Positions 10,574 through 21,846 are shown, counted from the stretch's first letter. The stretch: DNA of 64,000 bases from Flaccisagitta enflata (GCA_965153355.1 OZ231126.1:49166001-49230000), one strand, 5' to 3'. Program-made: numbers and translations. Notes: a model not told the origin generated them from the sequence alone.

Positions 10574-11252
10574 TGAAAAATCTGTGTGCAATAACTGCAA
10601 AAACGATGGCAACAAGACTTGGCTCTTAAAAAAACTTGTCACATCATTTTTTGCATCTTTTTCTCTTTTTAACTTTCCCTTTAAACCGGAAGTGGCGTTG
10701 TAGATTGAACGTTCAATGACTACTGCTTACAGTGGCTCGTAGCTCTGTCCGTATTCAATAGCTAAATAATCAGTACCCGATAGGACAACGACATCACGCG
10801 ACATTCATGTTGGGATGCGTATGTCTGTCAGTATGCCCGTTAAAAATCGCGTGGATGACGCACTGCGTTGCTTGACTTGGGTTTCTGCTCTTGTTAACCT
10901 TTTATGATTCTCCTTTCTCTTCTTTTCTTTTCAGTACATAAAGGTTTTGTGTTTATGTTTTGACAGCCATTTGGGAGACGCGCTCTGGTGAATGGGACTA
11001 ACTGCCTGCATGCGCGGTCGCTCAACCCGCTTTCTTCCTCTTCGTTTGTTTTTTATGCCGTTTGTTTGTTATGACTTTCTTTTCCTTTTGTTTACACGAC
11101 GTAAAAATAAAATTCTGTGATTATATTGATTTTTTTTAGCGGTGGATATCAAGTGAAAGTGGGTAAGAGGAAAGTCACCAACCCCGTTGTATCTTGATGC
11201 ATATTACATATATTGGGGAGGATACAATAATAGGTACATATCCTTGTTTTTG
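10574..11252. other. No recognised feature
   Basis: Unique-looking, moderately T-rich sequence with no convincing exon. Confidence 0.4.
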
Positions 11253-11645
11253 TTCAGCGGCCCCAAAGGGACGAAGTCCTGTAGAACACAGGGGGACTTT
11301 CGTTCGTCATTCCATCCGTCCGTCCATCCGTCCGTCCGTTTGTCCCTCCATTAGGCCTCTCAGACCTGAAATCTGCCCTATCAGGCCTGAAATCTGCCCT
11401 CTCAGGCCCACTCAGGCCCACTCAGGCCTGAAATCTATCCTCTTAGGACTAAAATCTACCCTCTCAGCACGGAAATCGGCCCCCTCTGGCTTCTCAGGCA
11501 TCTATTCAGCCCTCAGACCTCGAATCAGCTCTCTCACTCCTCAAATTGGCCATTTCAGGCCATCAATCTACCCTGACAGACTTCAAATCAACCATCTCAG
11601 GACAGACAGACGGACAGAAGGACGAACGAAAGTCCCCCTGTGTTG
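11253..11645 (+). mobile_element. GCCGC foldback element with 21-bp minisatellite
   Basis: Left flank is CAGCGGCCCCAAAGGGACGA, AGTCCTGTAGAACACAGGGG and GACTTTCGTTCGTC. Right flank is GACGAACGAAAGTCCCCCTG then TGT, an inverted match. Between them are about ten degenerate copies of a CTCAGGCCTGAAATCTGCCCT unit. The plus-strand open frame through it is the repeat read as protein. Confidence 0.7.
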
Positions 11646-11839
11646 ACAGATGACAAAGCCTCATATAGACTCTATACCAGTAATGGCGGCTGTCGCCGTG
11701 AGGAAAAAAGTCGTAAGCATTGGTCACTTTTTATCAAGCTTTTGTTTTCAGTCACTGCAAATCTTTCTACTTGTTAGATCAAATCAAAAGCACTTGCATG
11801 TATTGGTTGCACTGTTAATCAGAGAAATGTAGGTCTGAG

Positions 11840-12770
11840 CCAAATGAGCTAGATGAGCTAAAATGCTCAAAGTCACTCAACCACACAACCAGCTATGCTC
11901 GTTGACATGCTTTTTTGTACCGGGTGGACATAAAAAAAGTAGTCACTTTATCTCAATAATATAAAAATTATTTTTAATTGCCTTTTATATGATCATTCAA
12001 AATAAATAAGCCTTTTAATTTGTGTACATGAATATAATATAAAAATTCAAATTATGTTTGGTTAATCAAAAAAATTTTTCTGGGCATTATTGCCTATTTT
12101 AATAAAAAATGATGAATGATAATCATTAGTGTTTTGGATATGAATTTGTTTTTTTATTTTAAAAAAATTGGTGCTCATACTTTCCTGAGACCTACTTTTA
12201 ATCAATTATTGCGATTCTAAAGCAAACTTTGGAGAGAACATTATTTTATACTCAATTTCAAGCAAAATTTTTCAAGTGGTCCCTAATTCAATTCAGTTTT
12301 TTTAAGATAACTTGAAAAATATGGATCTTCATAAAAAATATCCATAATGGAACATAATGTGCACGATCATATCTAAATAACTAAAAAAAATTTTTTTACT
12401 TAGCAGAAATTTTAAAAGTGATATGAAAAAATTAAAAGTTACTTTTTTAAAGTCCACCCGTTATTTGCATTTATGTATTTATCCCATTAAAGATCAGAAA
12501 AAAATACTGAGCTAAATGAGCTAAGTGAGCTAGAATACATTAAAACACCCTCACAAATGAGCAACTGAGCTCAATGACATGCTTTTTTGTATCTGCTTTC
12601 TTAAACATGTATCGAAATATTCATTAATTTATTGCATTTGAAATAAAAAAAAAAGACGGAGCAAAATAAGCTAAATGAGCTAAATGAGCTAAATGAGCTG
12701 AAATGCTCAAAAACGCCCTCACAGATGAGCAGATGTGCTCATAAACTTGCTTTCTTGTATTTGCATGCTC
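11840..12770 (+). repeat. Three copies of an AGCTAAATG-led repeat block
   Basis: Blocks at about 11840-11917, 12508-12600 and 12655-12770 each have GAGCTAAATG repeats followed by AAATGCTCAAA and CATGCTTTTTTGTA. A MITE (11918-12463) interrupts the first block after TTTTTTG. Confidence 0.6.
11918..12463. mobile_element. TIR MITE (TACCGGGTGGAC ends)
   Basis: Left end TACCGGGTGGACATAAAAAA and right end TTTTTTAAAGTCCACCCGTTA are inverted, with a TA at each edge. The interior is extremely AT-rich with no ORF. The length (about 545 bp) and TA flanks suggest Tc1/mariner type. Confidence 0.65.
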
Positions 12771-12789
12771 AAACAAACATAAAAAAACT

Positions 12790-13100
12790 CTTTTATTGAT
12801 CCTACACAAAATTGTAAAAAATCAAAAAAAATTTCATTCGAATTTTTCATAAATAAATCTTTAAAAAATCCTAGCGCGAAAAATATTTGTCGTAGAGCAT
12901 TCTGCTTGGCACCAAATAAAAGAGAATTATCAAATTTACTTACCCTATCAATTTCATTGGAGGCCTCAATCGGTCGGTGAAGAGCCCTAACTTTTGCATA
13001 AGAAAATGAAAACCCTGTTTCTCTCGAATATGTCAAAAAGTCGAAGACTGACTTCGACTTTTTTCCCGATTATAGAGTCCCTAGTCCGCGACTAAAAAGG
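12790..13100 (+). repeat. Dispersed repeat L, copy 1, ending in a GHE-like 3' end
   Basis: Shares with 21500-21807 the block ATTCTGCTTGGC, a segment equivalent to TTTCATTGGAGGCCTCA, TTTCTCTCGA and GACTTCGACTTTTTTCC. After the shared end comes ATTATAGAGTCCCTAGTCCGCGACTAAAAA, split here as ATTATAGAGTC and GTCCGCGACTAAAAA, a GHE 3' end relic. Confidence 0.55.
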
Positions 13101-13278
13101 ATCCACTACTTAAAACATCTACGCTTTTCTTTTTCCGGACAACAATACATCAAAGCGCGGTATATACACTTTAGCTCCTTGAGCCACGATAAAAAAAAAG
13201 AAAAAAAAAGCGTGAAAGTCATTCCTAAACACTTGGGCTTAAAGAGAGGATCAGAGCCAATGTTAATTCTTTGGCTCA

Positions 13279-13406
13279 TTAGGAGGTCGTTTGCCGAAGA
13301 ATGAAATCCATCTTACCGGAAGGTCCTTGCTCCAGGTTGATTACGTGAGTCCTTGCCAAAGCCATACACAGCTGAGCAGCCTTGTTTGGAGATGGGCACT
13401 TGATTT
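13279..13406 (-). CDS. ORC1: ORC1-like exon, C-terminal winged-helix domain (probable last exon)
   Basis: On the minus strand it follows an acceptor (CTCTCAG) and starts in phase with the exon at 13820-13941. It encodes IKCPSPNKAAQLCMALARTH then VINLEQGPS. Its pattern (P, then C-x-L about 11 residues later, then a hydrophobic strand and E-x-x-P-S) matches the last part of metazoan ORC1, the ATPase subunit of the origin recognition complex that loads MCM at replication origins. The end is ambiguous. The frame can continue through GKMDFILRQTTS to TAA at 13279-13281, where other ORC1s have PS..D.LLR. Or a good donor (GTAAGA) after 13317 may be used, with the final exon not found. Identification is from remembered family patterns, not a search. 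Confidence 0.55.
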
Positions 13407-13480
13407 CTGAGAGACGAAAGGGGATGGGGGTAGGGAAAGAAAGAGAGGGAAAGAAATGTGTGTTAGTGTGTGTGTGTGTC

Positions 13481-13484
<4 letters not shown>

Positions 13485-13521
<37 letters not shown>
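13485..13521. repeat. (GA)n microsatellite upstream of an exon acceptor
   Basis: On the minus strand this is a (CT)n tract about 80-115 nt before the acceptor of the 13279-13406 exon. TG/CA repeats flank it. Confidence 0.9.
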
Positions 13522-13531
<10 letters not shown>

Positions 13532-13819
13532 GAAAGAAAGGAAAAGCATAATGAATGATGAAAGAGTGAAGGATGCAACTTTGATGAATGTGAAGGATCG
13601 TACAAACTTATATCGGGTAAGATACAGTGGAGGACATACATAATCATTTAATTCCATTCGTCCTGTTAGTGCGCCGAAGCACATTTATAACCGGTGGTTT
13701 TGAACGTCCGTCCGTCCGTTGGTTGGTCTTTTGGTAACTCTTTCGCTTGACAACCGTAAGGGCGCACGTACTGGCCTAGTTGACCATGTTTCCCATCGCC
13801 CAGGATCGTATGTACTTAC

Positions 13820-13941
13820 GTTCTGCTTGGCACAAAGCGATGAGTTTCTCAAAGACTTTGGAGAAGAAAGCGACTTGTTTCTTGCCCGTCAATTCCTCCA
13901 ACATCGCTTTCAAGAACAATTTCTCCAAATTGGTCGCATTT
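13820..13941 (-). CDS. ORC1: ORC1-like exon (lid/winged-helix junction)
   Basis: Flanked by a TTTTTCAG acceptor and a GTAAGT donor. It has 122 nt with phase 2 in and phase 1 out, and joins in frame to the 13406 exon. It encodes NATNLEKLFLKAMLEELTGK then KQVAFFSKVFEKLIALCQAE. The LE..FL.A.L.E and F......L.ALC..E pattern is that of ORC1 just before its C-terminal winged helix. Upstream AAA+ exons (Walker A/B) were not found in the intervening minus-strand sequence, so the gene may extend far to the right or be a partial duplicate. ORC2-ORC5 and CDC6 are alternatives, but the ALC..E motif fits ORC1 best. Confidence 0.6.
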
Positions 13942-14269
13942 CTGAAAAACAACAACAGAAATATAAATGAAACGATTCGTTCCATTCTGTGTGTGTGTTT
14001 GTCTGTCGGTCTGTCTGTCTGTTAGTCCGTCTTTTTGTCTTATCGACTGTCTTTTTGTCAGATTATGTGCTTGTGTTACATTTTGTTTGTCATTTTGCTT
14101 GTGTTACATTTTGTTTGTCATTAGTAAAGGATAGTTGTGAGCAATCCGGAGTAAACACCATTGAAAGCTTGCAAGGCTTTCATCCTTTGTAAATTGGAGA
14201 ATTCTGGCCTCCTTTTGTAAGGGCAATGTTGTTTCAACTTTCATTTACTTTCTGTCTGTCTGTCTATCT

Positions 14270-14386
<117 letters not shown>

Positions 14387-14593
14387 AGTTTACTTATTAG
14401 CATTTGAAAATAACATTAGCATTTTGGGATTAGCTGATTAATCCCCAAGATAGTTGTGAGTGTGAAACCTGGCTGCAAAATGTAAATCTTGGGATAAACT
14501 AAAATGCCTTACTCAGCTCAGAACTTACGCTGATTACTTAAGCAAGAAAAAGGTTTGTTCTTGTTTCAAACGAGATAAAACGTATCTTAGGAG

Positions 14594-14783
<190 letters not shown>

Positions 14784-14972
14784 AACCATTCAAACAGATT
14801 TTTGTCGAGACTGGGAAAGGAAAATTCCGTCCAACGAAGAATCACCGGTTATTCAATGCACGCATGAATTGCAAAAAGAGCGACAGATGGACTGACACGT
14901 GATCTGATGGCTAGCGAAATCGTTGCGGCGCGCACTGTGCTCCAGACCGCATTGTTCCTTGAATAGTTTTTA

Positions 14973-15371
14973 TACAGTGAAACCTCGCCATAACGGATAC
15001 AAGAGAAAGAAATGAAACAAGGCTGGATACATGGCTACCTCAGTCGCGTGCGGGTGGGCAGGGGCCATATTTGAGGTCACTTGATCACTTGGGCAGGAGC
15101 AGTGAGGCCAAAGAAAGCAAAAACCCAAAAAAGTATAGTGTGATCGACCGATGAACAGACGCTAGACGGACCGATGAACTGCCAGACGCACAAAGCAGGC
15201 TGTAGAGTCGTGCATTACGCGACTAACAAAAATCCATCTGTGATGGACACAAGTCTTTGGTTCCTTCATGCCATTTTCATATATTTCCTTCATTGGCAAT
15301 AATGGAAATCCATCAATAACAAATAAAATCTATTGGTCCCTTGACATCTGTTATTTCGGGGTGTAACTGTA
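14973..15371. mobile_element. TACAGT-TIR MITE (pogo-like) with nested GHE
   Basis: Ends TACAGTGAAACCTCGCCATA and TTTCGGGGTGTAACTGTA are inverted and match the 46-47 kb copies (TACAGTTGAACCCCGC). The E-type GHE at 15016-15230 splits it. Confidence 0.65.
15016..15230 (+). mobile_element. GGAC-hairpin element, subfamily E
   Basis: Starts AACAAGGCTGGATACATGGC then AGTCGCGTGCGGGTGGGCAG. It carries GGCAGGAGCAGTGAGGCC and a weak GGACCGA tract, and ends TGTAGAGTCGTGC..GCGACTAACAAA. Full-length relative to 30819-31030 and 60369-60600. Confidence 0.75.
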
Positions 15372-16366
15372 TGATAGGAGGAACAATATTCCTCACTAAA
15401 CCCAAACTAAAATAAATGGAAGAGGGCCTTGTGAATCCTCACTGATTAGTTAAAAAGCGTTTTCAACAAAACAGAATCTAAAAAGCTGTCTTTCTTATTA
15501 ACCCAAAAGCAAACCGCTTACCAAAAGTAGTTAAGGGCACTGATTGTTACCTGTTTTACCAAAACTCAACAAATCACCCGAGGGCAACATTCTCAAGAAA
15601 CCATACCCTCAGGCGTGCATTATTTTCTTTCCTTCCGAGTTCCGAGTAACTTATATTTTCCCCTGGGATTTTTCGACTTGCCAATCCCGTCTAACTTCAA
15701 GTTTACCAACCCAGAGTTTTATGGAGATGAATTTGTTTCATCATCAATTATCTAATTTGCATAATGCAGTTTTAAGACTTCTGGTTTTTGAAATGACAAC
15801 CATTCAAACTTTACTCGATTGGAATAAAATCCAAATACTAACACGCTGCTTAAACTAAATAAACAGATAAAATTGACGCTTTCCATGTGCAAAAAGATCA
15901 TACTGGTTTCATTTGTTGTGAAGTTTTGTAAAAATGGATGCATGCAAAGCATTTGATGAATAATTTTTGAAATCCATCTTACCGGAAAAAAAAGCTTGCT
16001 TTAGTCGTTGGAATCTGTCCATGGACTTCTGCTCATTGCGAACTGATAACCTGGCGCTCGAGAGTTGAACACTGATGCCCCAATCATCTAAATGACTTTT
16101 TCCTTTATCCTCTTTTTTTTGTTCTTCTATTTCCTCTTTTTTTTCTTTTTCTTCTTCTTCTTCTTCGTCGAATCGTCTTCTTCTTCTTGCTATTCTTCTT
16201 CTTCCCCTTTTTCTTTTTCTTTGGTCAATTGGCAAACTTTAGAATCTAAATTCATTCAAATTATTTTCCACCATTCTTAGGCAGGAAGGGCATTTAATGG
16301 AAAATTTTCAGTCGCGGATTTACTGTTATAGAGAGATTTATGCATCTCTTTTGCAAAGACTTTAGA
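15372..16366. other. Mostly featureless, with a CTT-rich tract
   Basis: Contains a CTT-rich tract (about 16140-16205) and a short minus-strand exon-like segment (15988-16090) that I could not support. Confidence 0.4.
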
Positions 16367-16799
16367 TATACAGGGTGATTTTTTTCAAGTAGGGGAAAAT
16401 ATTAAGACATCAAATTCTAATTACATTATTTTCAGATGAACAAAATCTAATTTATGGTTTATTGTTCAAGAAAAAAATATATTTTTGACAAATTTCATTA
16501 GTATTAATATTGTTATCAAAACCGAAATTTCATAAAAATCAGATATTCATCTTTTAAAACCAAAATAAGTTATTTTTATGCATAATTGAAACATTCACTG
16601 TTGTAAAAAAAAGACCTAAGCTTAATTGATCGAAAATGGTAAATTATACTCAATCAAAGTAAAAACTTGACAAAAATATTGTTACTCTCTCAAATAATAA
16701 ATATCAAATAATTTGTAACCATTAATTAACTTTGGTTTATCCGAAAATTACATTACTAAAATTTAATGTCTTAATACTTGAAAGAAATCACCCTGTATA
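16367..16799. mobile_element. TIR MITE (TATACAGGGTGATTT ends)
   Basis: TATACAGGGTGATTTTTTTC at the left and ATCACCCTGTATA at the right form inverted ends (about 25 bp including TCAAGTA / TACTTGA). The element is 433 bp, AT-rich, with no ORF. TA flanks suggest Tc1/mariner. Confidence 0.75.
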
Positions 16800-17161
16800 C
16801 CGGGTGCAAGCATAAAGACATTTTGCTCGAGACTGATGATGCACGAATGCACTAAGAACTATCTCTCCATTTAGATACGTATCTATAAAAGACGTTTCCA
16901 TCTATATTGTCAACGTATCTATAAAAGACGTTTCAATCCATATTGTCAACGGGAAAAAGACTAGCAAAATAGCAAAGAATGTAAAACTACAATTCCATTA
17001 CATTCTTGCATTTGGTATATATCTTAACTCTTTGGAAAAGGTATGCATAAATCTTTATATAACATAAGTAAAAAAAAGCCGAAAGGAGGCTTTGTCCATT
17101 CATCGGTCCATAATTTTATCCGTCGGTCTGTTGTTCCGTAACTTCTAAGTTGCTTTGCTCA

Positions 17162-17742
17162 TACAGTGGGTCTCAACTGGAGGAAGGTATTTAAGTGTCT
17201 TAATTTCATTTGACGAACTTGATATTTGAAATATAAGTTGTTCAATTGATGCTTGTGTCCCTGAGTTTTTTGGTTGCAATGGAAACCAAATTTTTTTTTC
17301 CGAGCATTTATAACTGCTAGAATATCAATATTTTGACAGATATGATCAGGGAACATTGCTCAGAATTAAATTTGCTATAACTTTCCCACAGTATATCATG
17401 TAAAAATATTGCTCGTTTAGCCGTTGCTAAAGGAGCATCACACATAGCAACCAGTAAATGATGCTCCCTAGCAACAGCTAAACAAGCGATATTCATACAG
17501 AACATGCTGTGGGAATGTTGTTGTAAATTTGATTTTTAGCAATGTTCCCTCACTTCATTGGTGAAAACATTGATATTTTAGCAGTTATGACTGTTCGAAA
17601 AAATAATTTTGGATTCCATGGCAACAGGTACACAAGCATCAATTGAACAACTTATATTTCAAATATCAAGTCTGTCAAATGAAATTAAGATACTTAAATA
17701 CCTTCCTCCAGTTTAGTTTGTTATTCCACGAATCCCACTGTA
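17162..17742. mobile_element. Long palindromic MITE, intact copy
   Basis: Inverted arms run nearly the whole length: AACTGGAGGAAGGTATTTAA at the left against TTAAATACCTTCCTCCAGTT at the right, then GATATTTGAAATATAAGTTG against its inverse. The central part contains CATGTAAAAATATTGCTCG.. and its inverse. Terminal TACAGTGGG / CCCACTGTA. No ORF. Related copies: 22009-23587 and, more distantly, 62139-62520. Confidence 0.8.
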
Positions 17743-17904
17743 TCTATCTGCAACCATTCGCACGAACGCAGTAAGAGGGAAAGTCTGCGTATCGTGGAAT
17801 GAGTAAAACGAACTTGGGAAGTTGAAAATTGCCACTTGTCGGCAATTGCCTCAAGGACGGGACAACTTACAAGCTGCTTCGAGTGAAGGCAGAGGACATG
17901 CACA

Positions 17905-18350
<446 letters not shown>

Positions 18351-18427
18351 AACAAACAGTATATTGTGTCAATAGATGATATTACATTAGTAGTAAAGAA
18401 CTCTCACGGTAATTTGAAGGAGCGTAC

Positions 18428-18508
18428 ACGAGAATGTTGACATCGAAAACATAGCCAGGTCCCCATTTGCCCGTGAGGTGAGCTTCACGGACGTAAGACA
18501 TTTTCCGA
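18428..18508 (-). CDS. 81-nt exon, homologous to the 46053-46133 exon; product unknown
   Basis: Acceptor CCTAG and donor GTACGC bound 81 nt: one base, 26 codons, two bases. The codons encode RKMSYVREAHLTGKWGPGYV then FDVNIL. The exon at 46053-46133 has the same length and the same entry and exit phases. It matches 12 of 26 residues: MSYV, E, GK, GY, FD and L in register. I do not recognise the family. No neighbouring exons of the same gene could be joined confidently. The donor is weaker than that of the partner exon, so this copy could be a decayed paralogue. Confidence 0.5.
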
Positions 18509-18551
18509 CTAGGATTTTTAGTATTTCTTTATTCTTTTCTGCTTCCTTTTT

Positions 18552-18552
<1 letters not shown>

Positions 18553-18647
<95 letters not shown>

Positions 18648-18742
18648 CTTCTTCTTCTCCTTCTTCTTTTTCTTCTTCTTCTTCTTCTTCTTCTTCTTCT
18701 TCTTCTTCTTCTTCTTCTTCTTCTTCTTCTTCTTCTTCTTCT
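18553..18742. repeat. (TTG)n-(TTC)n microsatellite
   Basis: About 32 TTG units run into about 32 TTC units, some 45 nt upstream (minus strand) of the 18508 acceptor. Confidence 0.95.
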
Positions 18743-19050
18743 CCTTTTTTTTCTTTTTTTGGTTTCACCTTGGCTTTATTTTGCTTTTAATTCCCTTTTG
18801 TCAAATTTGGGAATTTCACAAATTTCTTTGTTTATGAGACTTTGGCCTTAAAACCAACGATTTTTTTTTGTTTCGTTTTTGTTCTGTTTACGTTGTGCAC
18901 TGGACTGAGTTGCCAACTTTAAAATGTAAACATTTTTTTCTCCTTTGCAGCGGCCTAGCAAAATCTGAAAAAAAACCCGACGACTCAGAGTTTCTCTCCC
19001 TGTTATGCTTCTAAAGAGAGCTATTCTTGGGAAATTGTAAATCAAGAATC

Positions 19051-19269
19051 TTTTTAGTCGCGGACAAGCGACTCTATAAGAGGCTTTGTCCGTCGCGGAC
19101 TAGCGACTCTATAAGAGGCTTTGTCCGTCCGTCCGTCCGTCCGTCCGTCCGTCCGTCCGTCCGTCCGTCGGTCGGTCCGTCACGCTCGAGTCAAAAAGTG
19201 GGAAAACACGCATTTCCGCCCCTGCCCACTCGTCCGCGACTGGTATTGGCCGTGTATCCGGCCTTGTTT
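19051..19269 (-). mobile_element. GGAC-hairpin element, subfamily A, with duplicated 3' hairpin block
   Basis: In reverse: AACAAGGCCGGATACACGGC, GTCGCGGACGAGTGGGCAGG, GCGTGTTTTCCCACTTTTTG, a GGAC array, GCCTCTTATAGAGTCGC and CGCGACTAAAAA. The terminal block (CTCTATAAGAGGCTTTGTCC plus hairpin) occurs twice in tandem (19055-19091 and 19093-19128). Confidence 0.8.
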
Positions 19270-20024
19270 ATTAGGAAACTGAGCCAGGCAACGTTGTCGA
19301 ACTGTCTGGTTTGCATCAACGCCGGAGATGTGTTTAAAAGAAAATCTTCTGGGCAACATCGAAGGATGAAAGCGTAGGCGAGTCGACGTGAGTAGGGTAA
19401 AGTCAAACGTTGTGTCAAAGACGTACTGGGTGGGCCGTGGAGTGATAGCCAAAAAGGTTATAGCCAAAGAACTGCTTGATTTGCGTTGACTTTTGTGCCG
19501 TTAGGTTCAGCATCTGATCAATGCGAAAAGAAGAATCTATGATACAGAATCTAAGCTTCCCACGAGAAAATTTCCTCTTTTGAGGGATGACTTTTTGGCT
19601 AAGAGTGGGCTTGAATTTCACGCTAAGGCTTATCCTTAAAATGTCTTAAAACTTTGGCAAGACTTCAGCCAGATGTCATCATCAACTTTGACCTCACCCA
19701 GTAAAAAAAGTAAGTGTAATGGACAACTTGATGTGACAGAGGTTTACAGTAGACTGGCGCAAAGGAAGTATAATGGATGTGGAGAACGAGTTAAGGGGGA
19801 AAGAGAGGCTGATGAAGCAGAGCGAGAGCATGAGTGAAGGAGCATGGTAATACTAATAGCAGGTTTATATCTTAGAACTTAATGCTTGCTTTTCTTTACA
19901 TCAAATCGTCACCGTTTATGTGTCCCTCGGTTTGTTACAGGATGTTTTCATCAAATTCTACTCCTTTCCTAAATGTTGACAATCTCTTTTTTTTATCGCT
20001 ACCCTTTCTACAAGCGGCCTTCAT
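19270..20024. other. No recognised feature
   Basis: Unique-looking sequence. Short open frames have no splice context or recognisable motif. Confidence 0.4.
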
Positions 20025-20351
20025 CTTAAGATGCGTCCTCGCATCTCTATAAGAGGGTGTGTCGGTTGGTTCGTCCGTCCGTCCGTTTGAAACGCGAAAT
20101 CTTAGAGAAATTTCTCTTCATTTCTCTTCATTTCTCTTCATGCCTCTTCATTTCTATTTATTTCTCTTCGTGTCTTTTCATTTCTCTTCTTCTCTCTCTC
20201 CATGTGTCTGTTCATGTGTCCCTTCATGAGTCTCTTCATGTGTCTCTTCATGTGTCTATTTATATATCTCTTTATGCATCTTTTCATGTATCTTAATATC
20301 CTATATCTGAAGAGGACGCATCTATATATTGGACATCTCTTGGCCTTGTTT
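20025..20351 (-). mobile_element. GGAC-hairpin element, subfamily M, with TTTCTCTTCA minisatellite
   Basis: In reverse: AACAAGGCCAAGAGATGTCC, then AGATGCGTCCTCT, a 10-bp array (TTTCTCTTCA on plus, about 20108-20295), GGACGGACGAACC, CTCTTATAGAGATGCG and GGACGCATCTTAA. Stem GATGCG/CGCATC matches the 5' GATGCGTCC. The open frames are the translated array. Confidence 0.75.
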
Positions 20352-20666
20352 ACAGAAACAAGCCATAAACATATCGGACAATATGATACGAAATTGCGCG
20401 AAAGATACATAAAAACTGCTGATTCAGGTGAAACAAAAACTAAATGTCTCCATAAAACGCATCTAAAAAGAAAGAAGAGATGAGAGCGAAGGGGATCAGG
20501 AAAAAAAAGTCTTCATACTTTGCTTTTCTGTTTTCTCATCGCCGTTTTGGCGCAGAAAAATCCTAATTTGCATAAATAATCAATTTCAAGAGAGAATTTT
20601 CCATTGCTCATGGAAGATAATCCTTTTTACACTGACGCAAGGAAAAGTGAGAGACAGGAAGAAAAA

Positions 20667-20834
20667 AACAAGGCCGGATACACAGTCATCAGTTGCGGAC
20701 GGGTGGGCAGGGGCGGAAATGCGCGTTTTCCCACTTTTCAACTCGATCATTATGGACGGACGGACGGACGGACGGACGGACGGACCGACGGACGGACAAA
20801 GCCTGTTATAGAGTCGCGTGTCCGCAACTAAAAA
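20667..20834 (+). mobile_element. GGAC-hairpin element, subfamily A
   Basis: Begins AACAAGGCCGGATACACAGT, then GTTGCGGACGGGTGGGCAGG, GCGCGTTTTCCCACTTTTCA, (GGAC)n at 20755-20795, GTTATAGAG and GTCGCGTGTCCGCAACTAAA. Intact, 168 bp. Confidence 0.85.
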
Positions 20835-21244
20835 GAATGGAGTCAGATGACGAAGAGACAGAAATGATATGGAACGAAACAGTCAGTTTCCAGCCGACAA
20901 AAAGAGACAGAGCATCAGATCAATCACTAAGACCGTCAGTCTATGACTAGACAGTTAGTCTCAGGCTAGACTTTGTTATCATGGTTTGCTTCACAGCCAT
21001 TTTACCAATAAAGGCGACTCTCATCGTAGGAAAAAAGTCCTAAGTACGAGGTTTTGGAATTTCTTGTGATTGTGTTTTGGCTGGTTAATTGCGTTTTTTT
21101 CTCTGGGCATCTTTTTGGTTTGTTCCACTCTCTACATGTGTTTCTCTGTTTGTTCTTTGTTTGCCCGTCTTTCTCTCGTCTCTTCTCTCTCCCATTCTCA
21201 TTTTCTCTCTCCCCATTTCTCTCTCTCTCTCTCCCCTTCTCTCA

Positions 21245-21438
21245 TGTAACACGGGTTTACAATATGATTGCGGACAGGTAGACAGAGGCATCCAACCCCC
21301 ATCCACACCCCAACCTCAACCCCCACACACAAGCATCTAGACCACTTGTTTTTCCACTTTTCCACTCGGACAAACAGACGGACCAACAGACCAATGGATG
21401 GCCTGACAGACAAAGCCTCTCATAGCGTCCAGAGTTGA
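21245..21438 (+). mobile_element. GGAC-hairpin element, subfamily B (degenerate)
   Basis: TTGCGGACAGGTAGACAGAG, ATCCAACCCCCATCCACACC, a GACGGACCAACAGACC tract and AAAGCCTCTCATAG. Both ends are eroded. Confidence 0.6.
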
Positions 21439-21499
21439 AATGAGAAAGAGACTGTGCTGCCAGGATGCACAATCATCACCTGGGACATTTCAAAGTGCA

Positions 21500-21807
21500 A
21501 ATAAACTTCAACTAACTCGATTCCTTGTTTTTGGGAAAAATGCGAAAAATGCAAAAAAATATAAAAAGGATTTAAAAAATCATAGCTCCAAAACTATCGA
21601 TCACACAGAATTCTGCTTGGCGTCATCTGAAAGAGGAAAATTAGCTCTAAATAAGCAATTAATTTCATGCGTAGTCCCATTCTGCTCGAAAAATGCAGCA
21701 ACTTCATTAAACGCCTCATAAAACAAAGGGAAATCCGTTTTTCTCTGCAGGACTCAAAAAGACCAAAGGGACTTCGTCTCTTCGACTTTTTTCCAAATAA
21801 ACGCATA
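21500..21807 (+). repeat. Dispersed repeat L, copy 2
   Basis: Related to 12790-13070 and, inverted, to 22448-22730. Shared blocks are GAATTCTGCTTGGCGTCATC, GAAAGAGG, CGCCTCATAAAACAAAGGGA and CTTCGACTTTTTTCC. No coding potential. Confidence 0.6.
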
Positions 21808-21846
21808 GCCAAAAAAAAAAAAAGAAAAAAAAGAAAAAGAAATAAA

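Noticed and set aside
14120-14187. Candidate upstream ORC1 exon (MKALQAFNGVYSGLL on the minus strand)
   Set aside because: Looks like the residues expected before the ORC1-like exon, but there is no GT donor in the required phase before a stop.
15988-16090. Minus-strand exon-like segment (ISVQLSSARLSVRNEQKS..) with a GTAAGA donor
   Set aside because: Exit phase does not match the ORC1-like exon at 13820-13941, acceptor context is weak and no homology is recognised; only the 18-nt echo is reported.
17721-17890. Minus-strand segment [17 protein letters not shown].. as an exon following 18428-18508
   Set aside because: No acceptor gives the needed phase without a stop, and part of the segment belongs to the flank of a palindromic MITE.
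20057-20296. Plus-strand frame with repeating SLHVSLHE
   Set aside because: Translation of the 10-bp TTTCTCTTCA array inside a GHE.
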